A stretch of 49,887 nucleotides of DNA from Elusimicrobiota bacterium (lineage in GTDB: Bacteria > Elusimicrobiota > Elusimicrobia > UBA1565 > UBA9628): positions 1 to 49,887 of the forward strand of contig JACRNU010000059.1 of the NCBI GenBank assembly GCA_016234805.1, written 5' to 3'. Below, in pieces: positions 1 through 7,383 of this stretch. The translations under genes were made by a program, and so were the position numbers. The notes under the pieces were generated by a model that had not been told where the DNA came from, searched no databases, and saw only the letters and a program-made list of their open reading frames with translations. How positions within the stretch are numbered: position 1 is the first letter of the stretch; every line of letters starts with the position of its first letter.

Positions 1-270
1 CCCCACCGTCTGCGGCTCTCCGTCCTCCCCAGGCAGCACCAAGTCCAGCCGCCTGACCACGTTCTCGATCGGGAGGTCTCGGTACAGTCCCATCCCGATT
101 GCGAGCCACACCACCTCCTGAACCGGCAGCTTCCGTTTGCTAAAGATCGCCACGCCGTGCGTCGCCGCTGCCAATTCGATCCATTCTGTATCAACCTGCG
201 ACTTCAGCCCCTCGAACGACGCCGGAAGCGTGCCGTCGCCCAAGGAGACAAGCGACGATGCCAGCCCCAT
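1..270 (-). CDS. IS4-family transposase, N-terminal 90 codons (partial)
   Basis: The minus-strand frame opens at the ATG at 270 and runs off the window without a stop. It reads MGLASSLVSLGDG, then a helix-rich segment with LPVQEVVWLAIGMGLYRD and ENVVRRLDL. This is the pattern of the IS4 transposase N-terminal domain (Pfam Nterm_IS4), in which a V-V-W-L core is followed by L(Y/F)RD and VVRRL. The DDE catalytic domain would lie beyond the left edge. Nothing visible shows whether the copy is intact. Confidence 0.85.
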   Translation of the reverse strand, partial: MGLASSLVSLGDGTLPASFEGLKSQVDTEWIELAAATHGVAIFSKRKLPVQEVVWLAIGMGLYRDLPIENVVRRLDLVLPGEDGEPQTVG

Positions 271-328
271 GGGTATCCCCCTCTCGGCGTTCAAGGGAAC
301 ACTCTACCATTTCTCGTCGAGAGGCCGG

Positions 329-346
329 CTTAAGTGAACGGCATTG
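329..346. repeat. Terminal inverted repeat of the IS4-family element
   Basis: This 18-bp sequence is close to the canonical IS4 end (15/18, from memory) and lies just upstream of the transposase start. The host junction should be at 346/347, and the target-site duplicate should begin at 347. Confidence 0.75.
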
Positions 347-545
347 AGCTTAAGCCAGGATTTTCCATTCTTCATTGAGGTCCTCTCGACGCATCGCAGG
401 AATCACAAGCCACGATTGGCGAAATATCAGGCGTTTTCGTCAGTCCACAGACATCTCGACGTCCCGCAGGACGGAATACAGCGTATGATATCATAGTCGG
501 CAGGGCCAGGGATTCCGTCGAGGACCACTTCCGGTAACAATTAAA

Positions 546-573
546 GGGGCCCCGCTGCAGGCAGCGGGGCCCC
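546..573 (-). terminator. Rho-independent terminator after the serine protease gene
   Basis: Perfect 12-bp stem (GGGGCCCCGCTG at 546-557 with its complement at 562-573) around a 4-nt loop. Read on the minus strand it is followed by TTTAATTG. It lies about 20 bp beyond the protease stop codon at 595, in the right orientation to end that transcript. The T-run is short. Confidence 0.75.
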
Positions 574-594
574 CGGGTCCTTCCTTAATAACAG

Positions 595-1533
595 CTACTG
601 CGTCAGGCTGTTCCCCAGCAGGTCCAGGAACGCCTTGTTGACCGTGACGGCCTTGAGCGCCTCGGGGGTCGTGGCCGGGATCTGCGAAGACAGGGCGGAG
701 ACCTTGGTCACGTCCTCCCCGCGGCAGCCCTCGTCTGGGCACTTGTTGGAGACCTGGCAGGAGCCCTTCCAGACGTAGTCGTTCTCGCCGCGGACCAGGA
801 TGCCCTCCACGAGCCCCGTGCCGGCGTTGAAGACCGCGGAACCGGAGTTGCCGCCGTAAGTATCGAGGTTCGCCACGAAGTAGCCGTCGGGCGACGCGTC
901 GCGGACCTTGGCCCCGCCCGCGATCTTGGTCGGCAGGCCGGCCGGATGGCCGATGACGAACAAGGGCGTGCCGTTCCCGATCTTCCCGGACCGGTTGAGC
1001 GCGAGAGGCTTGTGATCGAGGACCGGACGGTCGAGCTTGATAAGGGCCCAATCAGCGCCCGTGCCCACCTGCTCGCGGCCCAGGAGCTGGCTGCAGCCGT
1101 AGACCTCGCCGGCCGGAACGCTCTCCGGGTTGGCCCCCTTCTTCGTGATGGCGAACCCGAAGACGAACTTCGTGCTCTTGCAGGCGTAGTCGCTCTTCAC
1201 GCAGTGGCCGGCGGTCATGAGCAGGTCAGGCCCCACGAGCGAGCCCGAGCAGAACGCGCCCGTGCGCTGGTCGAAGAAAGGCTCCTCAGGGCAGAGGCTG
1301 TAGTCCTCGGCGTAGGAGACCGTGGTCAGCATGGCCTTGGGGCCCTCGACCCGGACCGAGCCCGCGGAGAAAAGTCCGACCGTGGAATCGGCGAAGCCCA
1401 GGAGCTTCGGATTCGTCACCTGATAGATGTCCAGGCGGTCGTCGTCGCCGTAGATGACTTCGGACTCCTGGGCCGAGACCCGGCCCAGACACGCGAAAAG
1501 AAGCACGGCCAGCACGCACCCAAGTTTTTTCAT
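595..1533 (-). CDS. Exported trypsin-like (S1 family) serine protease
   Basis: The 312-residue product starts MKKLG with a signal peptide (hydrophobic core to about residue 20, AXA-like SAQ). The catalytic triad is visible: His in TAGHCV (about residue 110), Asp in ADWALIKLD (about 158) and Ser in GNSGSAVF (about 229). Several paired cysteines suggest disulfides in the periplasm or outside the cell. The frame extends six codons upstream (MCYTPG), but the MKKLG start gives a clean signal peptide. An extended -10 (TGC-TATACT) ends 6 nt before this ATG, so the transcript may have almost no leader. A terminator follows at 546-573. The substrate cannot be told. Confidence 0.88.
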   Translation of the reverse strand: MKKLGCVLAVLLFACLGRVSAQESEVIYGDDDRLDIYQVTNPKLLGFADSTVGLFSAGSVRVEGPKAMLTTVSYAEDYSLCPEEPFFDQRTGAFCSGSLVGPDLLMTAGHCVKSDYACKSTKFVFGFAITKKGANPESVPAGEVYGCSQLLGREQVGTGADWALIKLDRPVLDHKPLALNRSGKIGNGTPLFVIGHPAGLPTKIAGGAKVRDASPDGYFVANLDTYGGNSGSAVFNAGTGLVEGILVRGENDYVWKGSCQVSNKCPDEGCRGEDVTKVSALSSQIPATTPEALKAVTVNKAFLDLLGNSLTQ

Positions 1534-1603
1534 GCCTGGAGTATAGCACACTTACGGGCCGAAAGGCCTAGCCGGGCCTGGGCCATTGGACCTGGATGGG
1601 AGG

Positions 1604-2809
1604 TCAGAGCTTGAAGCTGAAGCCCGCGTAATAGTGCCGGCTCTGGAAGTTGTACCGGTAGGTCCTCTCGTGCCTGGTGCTGGAGGAGCTCACGCGCTCG
1701 GAGCCCTGGACCTTCAGGGAGAGATATTCCGTCAGGACCAGGGACACGCCGTAGCTCCAGATGTGGTCATTGGTGTTGACCGCCTCGCCGTCCCGGTAGG
1801 CCCCGTTCTCCTCCTGGGCTCGGCGCCGCGGGTACTCCCTGCGCTCGAAGTCGTACGAGACGCTCGCCTCGAGCCTGCCGGCTTTCAGGCGCACGAACGG
1901 GCCTGCCGTGAAGCCGTGGTAGTCGTAATAGCGCGGGTTGAATTTCAACCGGCCGACATCATAGTGGTTCTGGTTGGAGATCAAGCCGGAGAATCCGGAA
2001 TGGGCTCCGGCCGAGGGCTCGAAGGATATCTTCCCCAGGCTCCACCCGCGCCACCGGTGCTGCAGGCCCATGTCCCCGCTCCAGGCCAGGTCGCCGCGGG
2101 TGTCGTCGATGAAGATCCCCGCCGCGGTCATGACCTTCTGGTCAGGAAAGACCCGGTAGGAGCCGTTGACCGAGCCTGTCAGCAGGCCTCCCTCCCAGGG
2201 GAGCCAGTCCAATGCCAGGGTGTAGTCGAGGGCGTTGAAGTCGAGGACGGCCCGGCCGCCCCGTATCTCCGAGCCGAACCTCTGGGCCGCGAGGGACTCG
2301 AAATTATAGAACCGGACGGCGTAGAAGGCGATGGTGTTCCGGAGAGAGCGCAGCCTCTCGCCCACGCGCTCGAACTCGATCCCCCCGGAGACCTTGTGGT
2401 GATTGAAGAGTCCCTGGCCGAGCGCTTCCCCCGCGACCTCGCTGAGCATCTCGTTCTTGAACGCGCAGTAGGGCTTGGCCAGGATGGAGTCGGTGAAGGC
2501 ATGGACCCACTTGAGGTGGATCATGTTGTCCAAGGCCTGGTGGGTCAGGAAGCTCCCGCCCACGACCTCCCTCGCCTCGTAGGTCCGCCGGTACTGCCCC
2601 GCGATCGTGGGGATGAAGGAGTCCCGGTCCGAGAACCTGACCGCGGGGGTGAGGGACCAGAAGACGTTGCCCCCGAAGTTGGACGCCGCCCCCGCCATCG
2701 TGGACCGGCCGCCCAGGACGTCGACCCGCAGGAGCGGCACGAACTCCGCCGCCCCGGCCGGAGACGACAGGGCCCACAGGAGCGCCGCGGCGACGGCGGG
2801 CCGCCTCAC
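1604..2809 (-). CDS. Probable outer-membrane beta-barrel protein
   Basis: The 401-residue product starts at a GTG that overlaps the upstream gene stop (GTGA). The N-terminus VRRPAVAAALLWALSSPAGAA looks like a signal peptide cut after an AXA site. The rest is rich in alternating aromatic/hydrophobic and polar residues with many Tyr and Arg, such as YRYNFQSRHYYAGFSFKL at the end. A final aromatic-X-hydrophobic strand (FSFKL) is typical of outer-membrane barrels. No family was recognised by motif. Translational coupling to the FecR-domain protein suggests the two are made together and may form an envelope assembly. A start further upstream is unlikely because the longer frame is low-complexity out-of-frame sequence. 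Confidence 0.65.
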   Translation of the reverse strand: MRRPAVAAALLWALSSPAGAAEFVPLLRVDVLGGRSTMAGAASNFGGNVFWSLTPAVRFSDRDSFIPTIAGQYRRTYEAREVVGGSFLTHQALDNMIHLKWVHAFTDSILAKPYCAFKNEMLSEVAGEALGQGLFNHHKVSGGIEFERVGERLRSLRNTIAFYAVRFYNFESLAAQRFGSEIRGGRAVLDFNALDYTLALDWLPWEGGLLTGSVNGSYRVFPDQKVMTAAGIFIDDTRGDLAWSGDMGLQHRWRGWSLGKISFEPSAGAHSGFSGLISNQNHYDVGRLKFNPRYYDYHGFTAGPFVRLKAGRLEASVSYDFERREYPRRRAQEENGAYRDGEAVNTNDHIWSYGVSLVLTEYLSLKVQGSERVSSSSTRHERTYRYNFQSRHYYAGFSFKL

Positions 2810-5259
2810 CAGACGAGCCCTCCCCCGCCGGCCGCTGGGGCCCGGGCGCCGGAGGCCTCCCCCTTGACGAGTCCCGCGGCCAGGTGGAGCGACGGGACCA
2901 GCACCAGGTCGAGCTTGCCCCCGATGAACATCGAGCCCGAGACCCGGCGCTCGAAGACGCCCTTCCCGTAGAGGTCCGCGACCACGTTGTAGCCTTTCGT
3001 GGATCCGCCCGCGGATTGGGTCAGGGCCTCGGCCGCCCTCCCGCGGTCGTCGAGCGTCACGCGGTCCTCCTCGAGCCACGCCCTGGGGCTGGCGGCCGCG
3101 AAAGCCAGCAGTGCCGCGTCCGCGGCCCCGGTCACGCCCACCACGGCGGCCTCGCCCGCGTCCACGACGCCGTCGTTGTCCGCGTCGGAGAAGAAGTGGG
3201 TGTCCCCCGTGTTGTCCAGACAGGCGGCATCGACGCCCTGGCAGCCCGCGCCCGGGAGGGCCACGGTCGCCGTGCCGTTGAGGCGGCTGACCTTGTCGTG
3301 AAACACGTTGGCCGCCGCGCAGTTCCCGTACCGGCAGCCCGCGCCCGCCTCGGTGTCCTCCGCGAAGTCGAGGATGCCGTTGCCGTTGGTGTCCCGGAAA
3401 TTGACGAACCACTTCCTCTCCAGGAAGCGGCTCCGGGAGGCGTCCGGCGCGGTGAAGCCCACGACCTCGGCCTTTCCCGTGGCGTTGCCCGAGCCGTCCG
3501 CGGGGTTCAGGGACAAGAACGAGTATTCGTAGTAGGTGGCCAGAACCGTCCCGGGCACGGCCACGTCCCGGACGCGGACCTCGATGGGCTGGAGGCGGGC
3601 GAACATCCCGGAGACCAGGGTCCCGGCGGTCGTCCCGTTGTCCGCCGGCCGGAACGTCGGATCCGTATAGACGCGCTGGATGCCCTCCGAGGCGCCGTTG
3701 ACGAACTCGTAGGCGTTGCCGAAAAGCGTCTGGTACGCGGGCTTGACCGCCGGCGCGTCGTAGCGGCCCGCGGCCGGATCGTAGACCGGCCCCGGCACCA
3801 GGGTGACCGCCAGGGCGTCGCCATCCACGCCCACCCTCGTCACCGTGTCCACGGAGTTCGACTGCGTCCAGAGATACTTGACCGCCCAGTAGGCTGGCTT
3901 GGCCGCGGAGGGGCTGTAGAAGAGGTCTCCGGCCGCATCGAGCTCCGTCGGCAGGACCATGTTCGCCTCGACCTGCAGGGTGCCGTAATCGAGCCGGCCT
4001 TCGCGGCTGTTGAGCGTGATGACCTTGAACGACTTCGGGTCGGGACGGGTGAGGTATTCCTCGACCCGGACCCTGCCCCCTGTCGCGTCCACGAGCACAT
4101 GGCCCTCCTGGTACTGGGAGGCCCTGACCTCGAAGACGGAAGCGGACTCGAGCGCGTCCCGCGACAGGGACCGGTGCACCTCGCGCTCCGCTTCGGCCCT
4201 GAAATCCCCGGCAAGTGCGGCCCGCTGGCGGGGCCCATCCGAGACGGCCGCCTTAGGAGCCGCGCCGACCTCCTCTCCCCCGCCCGGGGTCTCAACCGGC
4301 TCCTCCCGTTCGGCCTCAGGGGCCTCCTCGGGCGGAGCCGTGAACGCGGGCCCGAAGAGCTCGACCGGCCCCATCCGGCCGCCAGAAACCTCGACGCTCT
4401 CCCTGGCCTTGAGCTTCTTCTTAGCGCCGACCGCGTACACCAGGACCTCTCCCGCCTCCACCGAAACCTTCACGCGGCGATCGCTGGTGGCCGACACCGA
4501 GAACTTCTCGTCCGCCTTGGCGACCACGGCCGCGCCCGGAGCCCGCACCTCGAACTTGCGCCGCGCGCGCCACGAGACCTTGGCCGAGACCTTGCCCTGG
4601 AAGAGGCCGACCGCGATATGGTCGAACTTGTCCTTCTCGATGGAGAGGATGGAGAACGGCGACATCTCGACCTTGGACCCTTCGTGGAACTCCGCCGTGA
4701 CTCCGGCGTCCGCGTAGGTCTGCAGCCGGTCGCCGCGCTTGAACTCCTCTCCTCCGCCGGACACCTCCCGCCAATCCTTCCGGCCCGCGGACAGGATCTC
4801 GACGAATCCCTTGACCGCCGTGAGCCTGGCGGTCTCATCAGGCTCCTCCGGGGCCGGCTTCTTCGCGATCGCCGGAGTCGCGGCCGGCCCGAAAGGGTTC
4901 TCCACCGGGGTCTCGGGCCCCGGAGCCGCGGGCTCGGGCGGCTTAGCCGCGGCCTTCTTGCCGGCGCGCATGGCAGGCTTGCGCCTGGCTTTCTTCGCCT
5001 TCACGGGCTTGGACCCAGGAGGCTCCGCGAAGGACTCGGCTTCAGGCGCCGTCTCTTCCGGCGCCGGGGCCACTGCCGCCGGGGACGCAGGCTTGCGCTT
5101 TCCCGACTTGCGCTTAGACTTGACCGCCTCGCTCGTGATGACCGGCGCGGCCCCTGGTTCGGTTTCAACGGCCGCGTCCGCGCCATGAACGCCGGGCGCG
5201 GGCAGGATCAGTCCGCCGGCGACGCCGAGAAGCAGAGCAAGAAGAACGCGCCTGGCCAT
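2806..5259 (-). CDS. Large exported FecR-domain protein with calcium-binding-like repeats
   Basis: The 817-residue product has a signal peptide (MARRVLLALLLGVAGGLILPAPG). A Lys/Pro/Ala-rich linker runs over about 35-135. A FecR-type domain at about 140-280 includes VKGFVEI, GDRLQTYADAGVTAEF and FQGKVSAKV. The long C-terminal part carries two EF-hand/dockerin-like loops, DTNGNGILDF (about 622) and DADNDGVVDAGE (about 690). FecR domains outside iron signalling are common in secreted repeat or adhesin-like proteins. There is no transmembrane anti-sigma part and no adjacent sigma factor, so an iron-sensing role is not supported. It overlaps the downstream barrel gene by 4 nt. A 29-bp repeat fragment lies in the signal-peptide region (5178-5206). 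Confidence 0.75.
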   Translation of the reverse strand: MARRVLLALLLGVAGGLILPAPGVHGADAAVETEPGAAPVITSEAVKSKRKSGKRKPASPAAVAPAPEETAPEAESFAEPPGSKPVKAKKARRKPAMRAGKKAAAKPPEPAAPGPETPVENPFGPAATPAIAKKPAPEEPDETARLTAVKGFVEILSAGRKDWREVSGGGEEFKRGDRLQTYADAGVTAEFHEGSKVEMSPFSILSIEKDKFDHIAVGLFQGKVSAKVSWRARRKFEVRAPGAAVVAKADEKFSVSATSDRRVKVSVEAGEVLVYAVGAKKKLKARESVEVSGGRMGPVELFGPAFTAPPEEAPEAEREEPVETPGGGEEVGAAPKAAVSDGPRQRAALAGDFRAEAEREVHRSLSRDALESASVFEVRASQYQEGHVLVDATGGRVRVEEYLTRPDPKSFKVITLNSREGRLDYGTLQVEANMVLPTELDAAGDLFYSPSAAKPAYWAVKYLWTQSNSVDTVTRVGVDGDALAVTLVPGPVYDPAAGRYDAPAVKPAYQTLFGNAYEFVNGASEGIQRVYTDPTFRPADNGTTAGTLVSGMFARLQPIEVRVRDVAVPGTVLATYYEYSFLSLNPADGSGNATGKAEVVGFTAPDASRSRFLERKWFVNFRDTNGNGILDFAEDTEAGAGCRYGNCAAANVFHDKVSRLNGTATVALPGAGCQGVDAACLDNTGDTHFFSDADNDGVVDAGEAAVVGVTGAADAALLAFAAASPRAWLEEDRVTLDDRGRAAEALTQSAGGSTKGYNVVADLYGKGVFERRVSGSMFIGGKLDLVLVPSLHLAAGLVKGEASGARAPAAGGGGLVW
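5178..5206 (-). repeat. Dispersed GC-rich repeat, short copy D
   Basis: 29 bp differing from 8312-8340 (copy A) at one position. It falls in the signal peptide of the FecR-domain protein and is read in the same sense as copies B and C (APGV-x-GA). It may be a fragment, or chance similarity in GC-rich code. Confidence 0.45.
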
Positions 5260-5350
5260 GGGGCACTTATTGTATAGATGAATCTTGTTACTATAATATT
5301 GAAGGCCATTGGACGGCCGGGAGGATGAACCGTCTACAAGAAGCTGACGC

Positions 5351-6415
5351 TCATCCCCACACGCCGGGGATGGCCCGGCCGCACTTGGGGCAGGAGCCCC
5401 GGCCGTCCTCCACCCCCACCCGGAGGCGCGAGCCCATGACGCGGAAGCCCTTCCGCTCGACGAGAACCGTGCCGCACCCCGGACAGACGGTGTCCTCCAG
5501 GCCGGAGGCGCCCGCAAGGTTGCCGGCGTAGACGAAGCGCAGGCCCGCGGCCCTGCCGATCTCTGCGGCCTTGAACAGCGTCGACGCGGAAGTGCGCTCC
5601 TCCCCGGCCATCCGATAGTCCCGGTGATAAGCGGTGACGTGCCAGGGGATGTCGGGAGAGAGCGAGACGAGGAACCGGGCGATGTCCCCGAGCTCCCTGT
5701 CCGTGTCATTGACCCCCGGGATGACCAGGGTCACGACCTCGACCCAGAATCCGCGCTCCAGGAGCGTCTTGAGCGTGTCGAGCACGGCCTTGAGCGGCCC
5801 GCCCATGAGCTTCCGGTAGGTTCCCTCGTCGAAGCACTTGAGGTCCACCTTGAAGAAATCCACCCAAGGCTTGAGGAAAGCGATAGCCTCGGGCGTGGCG
5901 TTGCCGTTGGAGACGAAGCAGCACCGCAAGCCGGACTTCCGGGCCTCCCCGAAGACCTCGACCGCCCACTCGGAGGTGATGAGGGGCTCGTTGTAAGTCG
6001 ATGCCACGGTCCGGCAGCCGTGGTCCACCGCGGCCTTGACGATGTCCCGGGCGGAGCACTCCCGGACCTCGAGCCCGGCGGACGGGTCCCGCCCGGCCTG
6101 GCTCGAGACCCAATTCTGGCAGAACTCGCAGGAGTAGCAGCACCCGAGCATGCCGAAGGACAGCGCCCTGGACCCGGGCAGGACATGGAAGAACGGCTTC
6201 TTCTCAATGGGGTCCGCCTGGAGGCCCGCGACGTAGCCGCGGGGGACCATGAGCTCCCCGCCGCCGTGGAAACGGACGCGGCACGCGCCGGCCTGCCCGT
6301 CCTTGAGCTTGCACCGGAGGCCGCACGCGAAGCACTCGAGCCTGCCGTCCGGCAGGACCCGGAACAACTCCCCCCGCGCCGTCAGGCGCCTGAGCGCGTC
6401 CCCATGGCCCCTCAT
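5351..6415 (-). CDS. AmmeMemoRadiSam-system radical SAM enzyme
   Basis: 354 residues. The N-terminal zinc-ribbon-like part has CFACGLRCKL and CRVRF. The radical SAM cluster motif CCYSCEFCQNW (CX3CX2C) follows at about residue 96-106. SNGNATPEA and the C-terminal CPKCG also fit this family. This is the COG1180 (PflA-like) branch known as the AmmeMemoRadiSam system, usually linked to AMMECR1 and Memo proteins; neither partner is in this window. The family reaction is unsettled, so no substrate is given. It is divergent from thrB with only 38 bp between the starts. It ends in a second CXXC pair typical of the family. Confidence 0.85.
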   Translation of the reverse strand: MRGHGDALRRLTARGELFRVLPDGRLECFACGLRCKLKDGQAGACRVRFHGGGELMVPRGYVAGLQADPIEKKPFFHVLPGSRALSFGMLGCCYSCEFCQNWVSSQAGRDPSAGLEVRECSARDIVKAAVDHGCRTVASTYNEPLITSEWAVEVFGEARKSGLRCCFVSNGNATPEAIAFLKPWVDFFKVDLKCFDEGTYRKLMGGPLKAVLDTLKTLLERGFWVEVVTLVIPGVNDTDRELGDIARFLVSLSPDIPWHVTAYHRDYRMAGEERTSASTLFKAAEIGRAAGLRFVYAGNLAGASGLEDTVCPGCGTVLVERKGFRVMGSRLRVGVEDGRGSCPKCGRAIPGVWG

Positions 6416-6453
6416 CCACGATGACCATACAATTTTTGTAGACTAATGGCTCG

Positions 6454-7383
6454 ATGAACAACGGCATCCGACGCATCCTCGTCAAGGTCCCGGGTTCGAC
6501 GAGCAACATGGGGCCGGGCTTCGACTGCATCGGCCTGGCGATCGGGCTGTGCAACGAGGTCCTGCTCGAGGCCCACCCGGACCCGGGCGAGCCCGTCTGC
6601 GAGACCACGGGCGAGGGAGCGGGCCGCCTTCCCTCGGGCCGGGAGAACCTGCTGCTGCGCGCGGCCAGCCTCATCCTCCCGGACCTCACCCGTCACCGTC
6701 TCGTGTTCAAGGCCCACAACCGCGTGCCGATCTCTCGGGGCATCGGGTCGAGCGGCGCCGCCATCGTCGCGGGCCTGCTCGCCGCCAACCACATCTTCGG
6801 CAGGCCTCGGTTCTCCCTTGACGACCTCTTCGAACGCGCCATCTCCCTGGAGGGGCACCCGGACAACGTGGCGGCCGCCATCTACGGCGGACTCGTGGTC
6901 TCGGTCAAGTCCCGCTCCGGCTTCATCCCCTTCCCGCTCAAGCCGCACCGGTCCCTCGTCGCGGTGCTGTGCATCCCCGAACTCGAGCTCTCCACCGCGC
7001 AGGCGCGCGCCGTCCTGCCGCAGGACTACTCGCGCCGCGCCGCTGTCCTCAACGTCTCGCGGGCGCTGGTCCTCTCCTCGGCTCTCGAGCGCGGCCTCTG
7101 GGACAGGCTGGAGGAAGCCATGGGCGACGAGTTCCACCAGCCCTACCGCGCCGACCTCGTGCCCGGGTTCGAGGACGTTCTTTCCGCGGCCCGCGACCAC
7201 GCCGGGTGCGGAGCCGCGCTCTCCGGGGCGGGATCCTCCATGCTCGCCCTGTGCCGCCGGGGCCCGGGGGCGGCGCGCATCGGCCGGGCCATGCAGCAGG
7301 CTTTCGCGCGCCACCGGGTGAAGAGCCGCTTCCTCGTTCTCCCGGCGGACCGCCGGGGCGCGCGGATCTCGAGGCTCGGATGA
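6454..7383 (+). CDS. thrB: Homoserine kinase
   Basis: The 309-residue GHMP-family kinase has the N-terminal substrate strand KVPGSTSNMGPGFDCIGLA, the ATP-binding motif PISRGIGSSGAA (about 92-103) and the C-terminal glycine motif ALSGAGSS. It phosphorylates L-homoserine with ATP in threonine synthesis in the cytoplasm. Its stop overlaps the start of lysC (ATGA), so the two are translationally coupled: aspartate activation and a late threonine step from one transcript. Length is normal for the family. No threonine synthase or homoserine dehydrogenase is nearby. Confidence 0.93.
   Translation: MNNGIRRILVKVPGSTSNMGPGFDCIGLAIGLCNEVLLEAHPDPGEPVCETTGEGAGRLPSGRENLLLRAASLILPDLTRHRLVFKAHNRVPISRGIGSSGAAIVAGLLAANHIFGRPRFSLDDLFERAISLEGHPDNVAAAIYGGLVVSVKSRSGFIPFPLKPHRSLVAVLCIPELELSTAQARAVLPQDYSRRAAVLNVSRALVLSSALERGLWDRLEEAMGDEFHQPYRADLVPGFEDVLSAARDHAGCGAALSGAGSSMLALCRRGPGAARIGRAMQQAFARHRVKSRFLVLPADRRGARISRLG

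Larger units (their letters stand above)
1..346 (-). mobile_element. IS4-family insertion sequence, one end (truncated by window edge)
   Basis: The element enters from the left edge and is seen only as its transposase 5' end plus one terminal inverted repeat at 329-346. The repeat, read inward on the minus strand, is CAATGCCGTTCACTTAAG. It matches the E. coli IS4 terminus as I remember it (TAATGCCGATCAGTTAAG) at 15 of 18 positions. The transposase start lies 59 bp inside the repeat, a normal IS layout. The other end and the target duplication are outside the window. Confidence 0.85.

Noticed and set aside
2806-5259. FecR anti-sigma / iron signalling protein
   Set aside because: No cytoplasmic anti-sigma segment, no transmembrane helix after it and no sigma factor gene nearby.
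1586-5277. Long plus-strand open frames opposite the beta-barrel and FecR-domain genes
   Set aside because: They have no motif, unnatural composition and no ribosome binding site. The minus strand has signal peptides and domains.
6416-6453. A riboswitch or attenuator before thrB-lysC
   Set aside because: Only 38 bp separate the divergent starts, too little for a lysine riboswitch, and no leader peptide is seen.
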